Source of the DNA: Xylona heveae TC161
Lineage: Eukaryota; Ascomycota; Xylonomycetes; Xylonales; Xylonaceae
Direction of reading: 5' to 3'
Assembly: GCF_001619985.1 (NCBI RefSeq)
Contig: NW_017264195.1
Span: 1,116,001 to 1,180,000 of the forward strand
Length of the DNA: 64,000 nt
This document shows, piece by piece, positions 45,760-57,611 of this stretch. Both the position numbers and the translations under genes were made by a program. Within the stretch, counting starts at the first letter, position 1, and every line of letters starts with the position of its first letter. The notes under the pieces are model-generated. The model did no database searches and was not told the DNA's origin. It worked only from the letters and a program-made list of their open reading frames with translations.

Positions 45760-46952
45760 TTTCGTTTTGATTCTCCTTTAAGTCTCCTTTTTGCTAGTCC
45801 AAGATTGAATTGCAATATATGCTTCCTTTCTTTGTGCAGTGCGAGCGTACGACGTAAGAGAAGGGGTATCGAAACAAGACGCGGTTTCAGAGAGACAGTA
45901 TGCTCAAGAAAGAAGAAAAGGAAAAAGAAAGAGAAATCAATTGCTACGAGCAAGGGATCCAAGTCTTATACAGTGGGGTTATCAACCGGGGCCCGGGCCG
46001 GGTTGTTGTTGTTCAGGATCCACTCTTCCATAATTTCGCATCGTAGATACGGAAATATTAAACGCAGTAGTAAACTTTCTCCACATAATTGTCATTGGTT
46101 TTCGTCGAAATATTACATGAAGGCGTTACCATAACATATTGAAGATATGTGGGGATATAGCTCAGTGCCGGAATTTGAGTGACGGGATCAGGGACAAGTC
46201 GTAGAGTCCAACGTAGCATCATCATCCGCAGTGGAGGAATCTGCCCGATAAGCAAGTTCGACAGATCCATATCAGATTAACAAAAGATGCCTGGAAGCTA
46301 TCAAATAGCCAATGAGAACAGAGCATAACGACTTTTGGAGGGAGATTCGGATATTTATCAGCGCTTATCACTTTCATTTTCAAGGGCAAGATAACTTATC
46401 GTCTTAGAGAACTCCTGGGTCTGAATCGTACGTCTTTCGGTATAAAATCTACGCATGCGAGCGCTCCCCAATCCTCCGCCCGTCTTTCAACGCCAGGCGG
46501 AATTGCGAAGATAACAGGACCTTAAAAAGAAAAATAAGCTTAAAGCCAGGCGATTTCGAGCCAAAATTGTTGTTACCATTTAGATGACAGAACATGCAGA
46601 ATATTCTATTAATTCTCTAGATTTTCTAGACTTCTTTTAGTTCAAGTGGAGATTGTGGATTCAAAATAACGCTATAATGTATAAAAGCATCCAAAAACCA
46701 AAAGCCAAGTGCATTCTTTCCCTGCTGTAACTCTTTTCCCTGGGTATATTACATATATAGTGATGAAAGTTGGTACTCAATTCTCCTGCGGGAATTGCAA
46801 CAATTTGTGTATCCGTGTCGTCTCGCTAGAAATAATCGTCAAAAAAAATCTCAAGCCCCTATACCATCAATCCCTGACTGTAGGTGGTCTATAGAATTTG
46901 AGATGAAGAACCGCCGATATGTGATATGCGTGCAACGCACAATGGTGTTGAA
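45760..46952. other. Intergenic region with a GC-rich near-palindrome
   Basis: About 1.2 kb. A GC-rich imperfect palindrome (CAACCGGGGCCCGGGCCGGGTTG) lies near 45980-46005, about 225-245 bp upstream of the tautomerase start. A TAGCTCAGTGCCGG string near 46157 resembles a tRNA A box, but no tRNA fold follows. Confidence 0.5.
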
Positions 46953-48704
46953 CTAGGGTGGTGTCACTGAAGGGGTTGGCAGGATATCGCCCTTTTCTCC
47001 CCTGAACGTTCTCCACCAGCGTGTCTGGGTCCATAAGTCGCCGTCTCGATCGCCTACCACCATCCACCACTTCTGAAGAAACCACGGCGCGGCTTCCCAA
47101 TATCGTTGATCCCAAGGCTGCCCACTGCCATTTCGGGCGCCTCGCCAACATTTTAACCCTCCACTGACCATATCCATCTTGAACTCGCCCATGTCGAAAA
47201 TGGGAGGACTGACTGCGGCTAAAGAAATGACGCGCTCACGAAGGTTTGGAAACGGAACAAGATCGAAAAACGGGTGATGGTTGTATAAAACTTGGGCGCG
47301 CACAGGGCGTAAATCAGGCGGATAGTGCTGCCCCATTTGCTCCAAGATCGGCTCTATATTGTCTGTTGGGTCGACATCGGGACGGTAAAAGATAGAGCCG
47401 CGACCCCACCGGTACAACTGGGGTATTGACATGCCAATGAATTCGGAATTACGTACAATGGCTTCCTTGACATCGCACTGTGATATGTTTATAGTGTCCG
47501 CAAAGGGGTCTCCGATTCCTTGAAGCGCACGAGCTGAACTGGAATTTGGCACGTGCCGGTTTTGAACGGCTTCGAGGCCGGTGAGGAGGATTTGTCCGAG
47601 ATTCAGCCTGTTCTCTCGAATGACGCGCATAATGTTGTTATTCTTCTCGTTGTTTTCAATTTGGAAGAGGCGCCGGAGTATGTCTAATGCAGGATCATTA
47701 CTATCATCTTCATTGCGCCCTTCAAGTAATCGACGATCACGGGTTGTAGAGGACGCTGGTGACTTCGGCCGGGACAAGTCGCCTCCCGGACGAGATGCAA
47801 CTTGAAACCCAGTTTGCTCTAGAGAGGACGTTGGAGAAGAGCTTTGACTGTCTAGATTTGCAAATGGTAGCGGAACCTCCTTGCCGAGAGCCGTCGTATC
47901 TTGAAAAGGGTAGGGCGTTTTCCGCCCGACGCTTGACCGTTGCAGTAATCGCGTCCAATCAGTTTGATCTGAAAGACTCGGAATTGGACTAGGTTGCACC
48001 GGTGAAGACTGCGTAACTGGAAGCTGGCTTGATTCCGGAGCATCAAAGGACGGTACAGATGGTATTGACGGTATTGACGAGTCGGTTGCGGGGCCATCGC
48101 TCGTCTGGGTGGGCATGCTGACGCCAGCATTGTCGTATAGAGAGAAATCGACATTTCCTAATAGAGGACCGTCCAGTGGATAAAGTGGAAACAGGCTCGA
48201 AGAAAAGTCCAAACTGTTGTTCAATCCATAGTCTGGTTGGGTTGGTACTCCCAAGTCAACAGAGCCAAGCGGCTGTTTAATTGTCTCCTGATGCTGCAGC
48301 CCTTCATCTAGTTCGCCTGCTGGTCCAGAGGATCCTGAACTTGACGTCGTGCCCGGCGTGGGAATATGATGGATCTCTTCTTCGGGAGATGATTGTTGCT
48401 GTTCCGGATGTTGCAGCTGCCCGGTCGCTTGCCTTTCCATATGCTGAGCGACCATGCGCTCTAGTTCGTCGATTCGAGCCTTTTGCTTTTCACCTATAAG
48501 ACTCTTTCTCAGCATTCTGTACCTCAGCATCGCTGCGAACGAGAAGATAGCATTTTAGTGACACTTACGATAGGTGCGCTGGGCTTTTCTATTTTGTGTC
48601 TTTCTCTTCTCCGTCAAAGGCCGCCGACGACCTCCGCGCCGTGTCTCGGCGGCGATGTCGTTATCGTCAACCAACATAACGTCTTCTGCCATCTGAAGGG
48701 CCAT
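46953..48704 (-). CDS. bZIP transcription factor with DUF3425, 558 aa
   Basis: Exons 48704-48569 and 48493-46953, joined by a 75-bp phase-1 intron placed within the basic region. It starts MALQMAEDVMLVDDNDIAAE; the basic region is KRKTQNRKAQRTYR/EKQKAR (N-x7-R kept), with a short zipper IDELERMVAQHMERQ. A Gln/Ser/Pro-rich middle follows. The C-terminal DUF3425 block includes ENRLNLGQILLTGLEAV, WGRGSIFYRPDVDP, RPVRAQVLYNHHPFFDLVPF and PWFLQKWWMVVGD. Such bZIP/DUF3425 proteins are fungal regulators, often of stress or secondary metabolism. The target genes are unknown; no biosynthetic genes lie beside it. Confidence 0.88.
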
Positions 48705-49516
48705 GATTACAGATGATTTCCTTGTTGAATTACTATACAGAGAAAAGTGATGAATAATTGAGAATGAAATATTGTCGGAGAGAAAGACGACGATGATGGC
48801 TTGACGCAGGGATGGGGGCTATCATTTAGCTCCGTTAACACCGGTAGCCCCGCAGCCGAAATTCCTCTATTAGGGATAGCAGAGCTGACATTGTTCGCAA
48901 TGGAGTAAAGCGTAGAATCTTTTGTCATCATCAATTGAGTCAGACTTTCCCAACTTAGGGACGAGGTTTTGTGTGCAATATAATGCCTCAAGGTGGCCAG
49001 GAATACAATTTGCATATGGCTTCGGTCTTGGGTTGTTGTGGTCAAGCTTACACAGATCTCCAAGAAGGAAAGGGTATTGCTTGTACACTCTCGCCCGCCA
49101 ATTCCCCAAAATTGAACGTAGAATGAAAGCCTCTACGGATGATCAATTGAACGCAACATATATCCCCTTTGCTACGTCCCACTCAAAATATCATTGCAAC
49201 GATAAGTTATAAGATGAATTAGCTTGTGCAGTGGCGGATAGGGCGAGTTCTAGTTCTCGGGAGAAAAGGTCCAAGCTGGGGGAAACTCCGGTTGCTCCAC
49301 CCAGCGGGAACTCTTAAGGGACTTGGCTTATCGATAGCTGAGTCAGCTTCACTTACGCGACTTGTGGTCTGCCGTAGCAATTAAATCACGGTAAACACGC
49401 GTAGTGGGACGTAACGACAAAGAATGAAGCCGTTCCTATGGAGCGAATTAAACATTAAATCAAAGAACAAAAAGACGTAGAGGCTATGCGACGAATGCCT
49501 GCATTACTAGTCCGTC
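48705..49516. promoter_or_regulatory. Divergent promoter between the bZIP and Pof3-like genes
   Basis: About 810 bp between start codons. A short upstream ATG frame in another phase overlaps the Pof3-like start. No coding exon. Confidence 0.5.
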
Positions 49517-51610
49517 ATGTCCGTGATTGCACCGAAATATCGGAGCGTCTCGAGCGAAGAGGCGCAAAAGGCTGGGCAGCAATACTATCGTGAAAAGAAC
49601 TATGAAGCTGCTCTAGAGGCGTTTTCAGCAGTGAGTAAACTTCAAGTCAAATGTTGAAGCTATCTGACAAATTTTAGGCGATAGAGCTAAGCCAATTCCC
49701 GGCGAGTGCGCTGGACAACAGAGCTGCAACTTTTGAGAAGCTTGGTGATCTTCGATCTGCGCTGAAAGATGCAAAGCAGATGATCCAAGTAGAGAAAACA
49801 GGTGTCAATGTAGGCAAATTTTGGAAAACAATCAAATTGATTCACGCTAATCCTTCCATTCGAAGGGCTATCTTCGTGCGGGAAAAGTCCTGCAGAGAAT
49901 GGAGAAAGCTGAAACAGCCTTGGGCGTCTACAAATACGGGCTGAAACACGTCCCAGGAGATGCTGAGAACTACAAGGTAGAGATCACCGATATTCCCAAT
50001 TGCTCTCTATCCAGCTGACAACTATCCAAAGCTTCTCAAAGGAATGCACGACAAGCTATCCGGGAAACTGAACCCTGTTGCGCCCAAAGAAGTGGACCCG
50101 TTAAAGACATTGCCTCTTGAACTCACCGAGCAAATCCTCAGACAGCTAGATTTTAAGACTATTGTGTAAGACTCTTTCTCTTTCAACAACCAGTTTGCCT
50201 TTCTGCTAACTACATTGACAGACGATGCCTGAGGGTCTCCAAACAATGGAATCTCTTCTTCGAATCCTTGCCCTCACTATGGGCAGAACTAGACTTCTCA
50301 CGCGCACGCAGACCGATCCGCGTGACTGCTATTCGGGCATGCATGCGCAGATCCAGAGGCAAAGTACTCTGCGCCAAACTCAACCGCGTTGCCGTCCAAG
50401 ACAGCGACATCCTCACGACCTTGACCACGCGATGCAAAGAACTTCGACACCTCGAAATCGTCAACGGTTTCTCCGGAAGCTCCATTCTCGACGCTGCACC
50501 ACTAGCTATGAACCTCGAGAGTATCGTCCTCTCCGAAGCCGCAGAAATGAGTCTTGACGGGGCAAATGTGCTTTTGCAAAAATGTCCCAACCTCCAACGG
50601 GCTGAATTCAAAAATCTCATATCCGCTGGGAACCGAATGGCCTGGCCTGTGAAAATGGAGAATCTGCGCATATTACGGCTCGAATCGGGGTCGAAAAAAG
50701 TGTCATCTGTTTTTCTCAACCTCGTACGTTCCCCTCCTCTCACCCTCTCTTTCTCCCTCCCTCCCTCCCTCCCTCCCTCCCTCTCCTTTAACTACCGCCG
50801 TCCCTCTATCTCTCTGTCTCCCTGTCCTCTTCCACCCCACCTCATTTCCATCATCCCAACTAACTACCCACCCCCTAGAACGCTCTCTTCGAGCACGCCC
50901 CCAACATCACCGAGCTCAGCATCATCGGATGGCTCAAAGACAACCTCCCGCTCGTCGCCCCTGACTTCGGGAAACTCCCCCACCTTACGCATCTGACACT
51001 AAACCCCGTTCCGACCGCCGTCTTTCCTCGCCTTCCCGCAAGTCTCACGTCCCTGAGCATGTCCGGGTGCTACAGCATGGACTTCTTCTCGCACCCCATG
51101 ACGCAAATCAACCTCTCGAGTCTGCGTCTCGAGAATCTCACCGAACTGCGGATCCACGACGGACAGTATCTCCCTGCGGACGTAGCGCGGACTTTACTTG
51201 CGCATTGCCGTGGCGACGACAAGCTCCGCATTCTCGGCATCACGCGGTGTCTCTTCATCAACGATACCGTCATACAACAGTTTCTGGACGAAGGCGTGCT
51301 AGTCGCGGAACACCTGGAAGAGCTCGATCTTTCGGATAATGCGAGTATTACTGATACGACGGTCGAAGCGCTCGCGCAGCATGGCGTGGCTGCGCTGAAA
51401 AAGCTGAATCTCTCACGGACGCGCGTGACAGGGGCTGGTCTCAAGACGCTGGTGACGCATCCGAAAGCGAACAAGCTGGAGCGGCTGGTCCTGAATGGAT
51501 GCACGTCCATGGGCATCGACGCGGCAGAGTATATCAAGACGAAAGGGATAGCTGTGGAGTTTCGGTTCCCGGATAATCTCAAATACGGCAAGAGGATTCG
51601 ATACGGATGA
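49517..51610 (+). CDS. pof3: TPR / F-box / LRR protein of the Pof3 (Dia2) type, 574 aa
   Basis: Six exons: 49517-49630, 49678-49809, 49866-49976, 50032-50165, 50222-50723 and 50879-51610. The N-terminus holds three TPR-like repeats (AQKAGQQYYREKNYEAALEA, LDNRAATFEKLGDLRSALKD, AGKVLQRMEKAETALGVYKY). An F-box follows at about residues 145-180 (LKTLPLELTEQILRQLDFKT, CLRVSKQWNLFFESLPSLW). The rest is leucine-rich repeats (LEELDLSDNASITDTTVEAL, LKKLNLSRTRVTGAGLKTLV). This order matches fission yeast Pof3 and budding yeast Dia2, SCF ubiquitin-ligase adaptors for replication and genome integrity. The orthologue name is by domain order. Intron 5 (155 bp) contains a CCCT microsatellite. Confidence 0.85.
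50753..50783. repeat. CCCT microsatellite inside an intron
   Basis: Seven or so CTCC/CCCT units in intron 5 of the Pof3-like gene. It lengthens the polypyrimidine tract and makes this intron the longest in the gene. Confidence 0.85.
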
Positions 51611-51836
51611 AGTGCCCATCTTTCATAGAATCAATGACCCAACACAAGTATCAACAAGGGGATATGCGGTTTCCGTTATACACCTTTCCGTTCAAAAACG
51701 CACTACAATAATGAAATTTTCCGATTAAATACTCCTTAGATTTTATATCCGTCCTCGAGACCCATTGGCTGTCTCGAGAGACATTACTTTTCTCTCAGAC
51801 GCACACCTCCAAGAGTGTCCTGGGCCATAATCACGA

Positions 51837-53690
51837 TTATGCAATAATACCCAGCGCACTCATCAAACCGAGCACGAGAGCCAAATACACCACCATCCAC
51901 GAACCCATTCCCTTTACCCACCAGCCGCATGGTCCTGTAAACCGACTATTTGCGCCGCTCTGGACCACAACGCTTCCTTGCGGGCCAACGACTTCACAGA
52001 CTGCCATTTTACCCTTGACGCCTCCGGCTTTCTTACAGTTCTGCTCATAAAGCTCATCCAGTCCGGCGTCGCTCGCCGTGGTATTGTAGTAAAAGACTAT
52101 ACCGCGGACATACATGTATACGTCGGTCGTGCTGGGCGGACCAGACCACTGGCTTCCGTCTGCCCAGAGATTGAACTGGATCGTGCCGCCGCGGGTATAT
52201 TGCGTGGTATTGGTGCTCCCGTCTCCTCCGGTTCCACTGCCAGAGTCGCCGCCCGTATCGCCAGATCCGGCAGTGTAGCCACCATTGTCAAGACTATCCG
52301 AGGTCCGCGGACCTGCTGCCTTCTTCTGCGCAGAATTACGAGCAGGTAGATCCTCGGCAAAAGGAACATTCACGCCCGTCGAATGAACCGGTTTGTCGCC
52401 TTGATAAAAAGTAATCGAATCCGGCAGCCAGTCGAAGCGATGGAACTGAAAATCTGTCCAAGGCTGGAGAAGCGTGACCGGTGTGGAAGCGCCAGGGACA
52501 ACGCTTCCGTTTGACGCATACACAGACGGATGGGTAGTGTAGTGGATAGTCGTAGTATTTTGTTCTTTTGTGAGAACTTCAATATCAATCTCATTGGTAT
52601 CATTCTGTGTTAGTAGTAGTAGTCAGTGATTTAGTTTTGTGGTTGTGTCGACGCAGTCAATCGTTTTATGGCGACACGACCAGTTTGACTCGCAAAGAGA
52701 GGAAAGAAGTAAAGACAAAAAAAAGTGAAGACGGGGAAAAAATTGAAAATAATAAAGAAGTGAAGACGAGTGAAAGAGGGAAAAACATACATGATACCAA
52801 AAGAACCCCCCAACGCTGCCGCGTTCATCCGATACTTTCAGCTCTGCCCGAAAACTGCCGTGTAGGAAATCATCCCTATTGCTCACAATCGCCGCAATGC
52901 CCACGCTTTTATTCGCCTTGGCATCTTGCGCCGAGAATCCCGTCTGACGGAGCACCAGCGCCCCATTTTGGATATAGACGTTAGACTCGTTATTCTGGCG
53001 CGCCAGAGGGTTTTGCGCATCCCGGGGCGCGGCCCAGGATTGCACAGTCCAGTCGCGTGCAAAGCTCTCTGCGGCGGGGTTGGGATTCGACGAGTCCAGC
53101 GGCGCGGCCGAGTCGGCGTAGAGCGTGAAATTGTTGAGTAACATATTGGTATACAGCGCGCCCGTGTCTTGCATCTTGTATCCGCACTCGCATGCTGCGC
53201 TGGCGGGGGAAACATGGAAGGCAAAGAGGAAGAGGAAGAATGCTGCGAGGGATGTGAGGGATGTGAGGGGGGTGAGGAGATTGAGAACCCTAAAAAGATT
53301 GAGGAGGTTGATTTTGACAAAGATATTAGAAGAGTTGGGTGTTTGCAATGACGAATTGCCCGGTTGAGATTGGGCAAAGAAACGCGAACGGGACAGTGAG
53401 CAAGAAGTGGACGATAAAGATTCGTGTTCTATGGGTATATCGTGCGCAGTTGTAGATGCGCAATGGATTTGTGCATTTTGAGCTCGTGAAGATGCGGCAG
53501 GTAAATCAGACCGTCGAGATTGTCGAGACTGCGGAGAATGTAAAGGGCGTGACAGATATGATAAATGAGAAACTTGCGAGTTGGATGATGATGATGGTGA
53601 AACAAATGGCTGTGAAGATGATAAATGGCTCGACGAATTCGCAAGCGGAGATGCAATTGAGGCCGCCATGTTCTTTGCCTTTTCCCCCAT
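51837..53690 (-). CDS. Glycoside hydrolase family 16 protein, membrane/secreted, 555 aa
   Basis: Exons 53690-52791 and 52604-51837 on the minus strand with a 186-bp phase-0 intron ending TACTAACACAG. After a hydrophobic segment near residues 142-167 (TSLTSLAAFFLFLFAFHVSP), the mature part starts CECGYKMQDTGALYTN. The GH16 catalytic motif ExDxxE appears as EIDIE at residues 305-309, directly after the splice (FWYH/NDTNEIDIEVL). The Gly/Ser-rich insert GSGDTGGDSGSGTGGDGS and a C-terminal hydrophobic tail (VVYLALVLGLMSALGIIA) suggest a GPI or membrane anchor at the cell surface. Substrate is probably a beta-glucan of the wall. The long Ser-rich N-terminus ahead of the hydrophobic segment is unusual: the true start may be different, or the protein may be type II. 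Confidence 0.8.
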
Positions 53691-55479
53691 GCCAAGGATA
53701 GGATTCAAATCGCAACGATGGCACCGGCAACGAATGAAACTGATTGTAAAGACAACTTTTTCGATCGCAATGGTACCAATGGTATTAAACGCAGGTAATC
53801 CCGGAATGGAATTACAAACAGTGTAAAGTATCCCCGGCCCGCTCTTGGTGTGGCTTTTGCTGTAGTGAATGTGAAGCAGCAATGGTCGCTTTGAAGACCG
53901 AATGTATAACGAATTGGTTCAATATACGCTGTCATTCAATACCGCTTGTTCGGCGAACAAGCAATTGAAGAGCTGACAGAGACTTTGCTTGGAAGAAGGA
54001 AAGACCGCTGAATATGGCACTTCCAACGACCGTGTCCGATACGGAAGGTGCAGCTCTGTCTGACTGGAAAGAAATGCCCGAGGGAGAGGACGGCGACGAC
54101 GACGATTATGATGATGATGATGATGATGATGCAGGATATTTTAGTGACAGAAGAAAGACTCTCGTTGCATAAAGCTTTCTTGTGAATGATTGAATTCCCG
54201 GGTTCCTGGTTCCTATTCAATTAAATTCGCAGTAGAGTTCTTCTAAATTCCGCCCGTTCTTTCGCAAGAGAATCGGTGAGCAAACCAGAAAAGAGCGACG
54301 AGGAGACTAAATGATACAAGGAAGAGGAGGAAAAAAGGGCAAAGGCGAGGCAGGTGGCAGTCTTTTTGATTTCGCCTCCCATCTCGCACGACATTCTCCC
54401 GGCCGATGTGCTTTCCCGTTGGGCTTCTGGCGGGGTGTGGATGCAAGAGTCCCCGAGGGCAGAGATGTCGCGAGCAAGACATGCAGAGGCCATGCAGTCA
54501 AGCCCATGTACTCCTAGGGGGAAGTGTACTCGTACAGTCCACATCGATCGAATTGTCGCCCAGAGAGCCGTACCGAAAAGGAAGTGGCAAGCGCCACGAT
54601 CCAACGCTCTTTCCAAACCTGCCCGATTCATATTAGGGATGCTGCACTCCGCACATACTCCCCGATACGCGGTCGTACAAGTTCAGCACTATGGAGAGTA
54701 AAAGAAAATAAAGGAGATAGATGCAGGTTGCCGGAAATGAAAATAATAAATTCTCAGCGCCGTAGTAGATGGTCGTAGATGAGCGGAGAAGCCGATCATA
54801 TTGTCCCTTGGGTTTTTTGAATTATTCTTTTTCTTTAAGGAAAAGCCATCATGATTGATGCCAATTTCGACGTACAGTATTCGGCGCGATTAAGTTTAGC
54901 GTCAAAAAGGGCAGAGTGATTAAGAAAGGAAATAATATAGGCGAAACATGCAATCCAGAGGGACAGAATAGAAGGAATAAGAGGGCGTTTTCACCATTAT
55001 AGGAAAGAACAGCCCCCAGTATTGCACATTTTGACGGCGCCACCTGGGGAGGGTTAGACAAACCGACATTTTGTCTTGGTTCCCCTTGTGTCGTCTCGCC
55101 AATGGGACGCAGTCCGTGTCACACAGACTCGCCTGCACCTTGCCGGAAATATGAGCAATCGCTGTACATGAGGACTGCAACTAATTTCTCGACCGTGATA
55201 TCGGTGATACAAAGAAGGAAAAGTATCCAAAGGCAAGAAGCCATGCCTAGAATGCCTTTCTCTCTGGATGGGCACCTCCTATGAAGACTGGCGCATGCAG
55301 TGACCACATCTCGCGGGCGACTCTTGATATCCCTCATTTTTACTGCTGGCAGCTCCGATGAACAGGGCTCGTCATGATCTCGTTTAGGAAGTTGGGTCTG
55401 TGCTAACTTAGTGCTGTCAAGGGGGATGACAGATTAGGCAGACCCCGGATCCAATGCCTGTTAGTATTATCCACAGCAG
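53691..55479. other. Non-coding interval
   Basis: About 1.8 kb. It holds an ATG-repeat microsatellite at 54108-54131 and AT-rich stretches. A 136-codon minus-strand frame (54221-54631) has no family pattern and is not called. Confidence 0.55.
54108..54131. repeat. ATG trinucleotide microsatellite
   Basis: About eight ATG units preceded by a few GAC units; a simple repeat in intergenic DNA. Confidence 0.8.
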
Positions 55480-57611
55480 TTAGCCACCGTTGGACCCAGC
55501 TTCTCTGGTTGCGCACTTTTGCGCGCGAAAACTTACCGTAATTTCTTCCTGCCGGGGTTCGGGTTCTGCAGTCTCTTTTTTGAAGATGGATCCTCCAGTC
55601 CAAATGACCTGCAAGATGAAACGCTTATTAGTGAAGAAAACACCAAAATTGGACGAATCCTGTTCTCGCGTAGACGTACAATGGGGACGGCCATGACTCC
55701 ACTCAACAGGCCCAAGGTCCATGACATTGTCTTCCATCCGGCCCGTTCTTCGATAAATCCCGACCAGACAGGGCCAATCAATGTTCCTCCTGCAAATGCC
55801 GTATTGAACAATCCATATGCTTGAGCATATGCCCCTGTCGGGCCGAAACGGCCTGGATATTTCTTTTCTTTCGCCTCAACCACATAAGTAATCTCGGCCA
55901 TCAAAGGCGGCATCGCAAGAGTCAAACTGAAACCAATGAATGCGAGAAGAGCGCAGAGAAGAACTTTTTGTCCCGTCGAATCATGATCCACCAAGCGGAG
56001 GAGAACCCAAAATGGAAGAGCAAGGATGAATCCTATCGTCGCCAGCCACCTAGGCCCGTATTTATCAGAGAGGAAACCTATATCATATTAGCTTTCAACC
56101 CTGCAATGCGATCCACGGTGTCGCATGTTGCATACCGACAACCGGAGAAACGAAGGAAGGCAAGACCGCGGGAAGAAAAATCAGTCCTGCCGCCGTCGCA
56201 CCCCAGTGGAAAATCCTATGAACATAAAGCGGAAGTACCTATCACGGGCGAAAATTAATTAGCGCTTTGTTCAGATGAAATATAGAAGGCAAACTGACAC
56301 TGTCGAAACTTGTCATGAGTGCGGCTTGGACAAGACAACCGAATAACGCAGACAGCAATCGACGCGATTTCAGCAGCGTGACGATAGGAGGGAGCTTCCA
56401 TTTCTTCGCCGATCGAGTTGTCTCACGCAAGGACGGCGCTGATCCTTCAACGGCTGACGATCTCACGTTGGATGCATTATGCGAGTTCTTTCCAGCCTGG
56501 CCGGAGGCTTGTTGCGAAGATCCTTCCGAATCCTGAGCTGAGCCTCCAGCATTCTCGGCATCCTGCGTATCTGCGCAGGTTCCGTAGCTTCCGCCTTGAT
56601 TGGTGATAGACCACTTAGCTGCAACCTTTTTCTCTATCATCACCAGTCTCAGGAAAATGTCAACTCCGATCAGCGCAAATGCCATGGCAAAAACGGAGTA
56701 GTATCCACCATGCGCATACACCACTCCACCGAGTAATGGAGCAATCAAGATGCCAACACTCATCGAAACAGTCACATAGCCCATAGCCTGGCCAATTCCT
56801 TTTTGGCCGACGGTATCAACCAAAAGGGCAAGACCAACGGTCCAGACGACTGCGGCTGAGATACCTTGCAGCGCACGCCCGACCAGCAAGAGTGCGATGC
56901 TGTTTCCAACGCAGAGCATCACGGTTGCACCACCTAGTGCGATTAGACCCAGGACAAGAGGCCAACGACGAGATGAAGATTGATCCGCGAACCAGCCGGA
57001 TATCGCTAGTGAAAATATCAGTACATGGAATGGCGAACGCAACCACAGAGCAATAGCCTATGCAGTTTACTGCCGGGAAATTTGGATAGAATGGGGAAAG
57101 AAATGAAGTAAAAAGTAGAGGAAAAAGGCGTCTACTTTGGATATGTTGTGATATGCGACTCCTTGTGAAGAATTTACTTACGAGAAAATGCCAACAGTGC
57201 AGCGCCATACACTGCAAGTAGTACAGAAACCCATTTTTGTACTATATTACGGTTAGACAGACAGAAAGCATAGGAGTAGCAAATATTTTCACGAACTGTC
57301 TTTTTCAGCTACGCTAGCCCTCTCAGACAGCGCGAAGGGTATCACGGGAACAATCTGAAGATATCAATATTTAAATCTATCATCTTGACGGAGCTTCGCT
57401 TTACAATTCCATATAAAAATATATCCTATGGAGAGAGTGTGAGCTTGGGCAATTTTATAGAATACGCAGTGGACGAGCTAACCGTGAACACAGCCATGCA
57501 TATTGTTGACAGAATAAACAGCTTGGATGAACGGTACTTAAGCAGGTACGGCTGCTTGTCTCGATTGCGACGCATCACGCCACCATATTGCTGGGACTTC
57601 TCCGCAGCCAT
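55480..57611 (-). CDS. MFS transporter, 12-TM type, 534 aa
   Basis: Eight exons on the minus strand: 57611-57483, 57425-57405 (21 nt), 57354-57297, 57241-57182, 57005-56299, 56238-56136, 56077-55680 and 55608-55480. The product starts MAAEKSQQYGGVMRRN; TM1 is split by the micro-exon (VFT/DIFLYGI/IVPVIPF). Family motifs are QKWVSVLLAVYGAALLAFS, the motif-A-like GWFADQSSSRRWPLVLG, GRALQGISAAVVW and LLVDTVGQKGIGQAMGY. This layout is that of DHA1-like drug or metabolite exporters, related to vesicular amine transporters. A long cytoplasmic Gly/Ser/Gln loop lies between the halves. The last exon may instead splice at GTAAGT after EEIT, giving a different few end residues. Its neighbours are a dehydrogenase and a Zn2Cys6 regulator. 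Confidence 0.85.

Noticed and set aside
46150-46220. tRNA-like 5' half (GGGGATATAGCTCAGTG)
   Set aside because: No matching D-arm, anticodon arm or T-arm follows, and the acceptor end cannot pair.
54221-54631. Minus-strand frame of 136 codons
   Set aside because: No family pattern, overlapped by equally long frames on the other strand, so probably chance.
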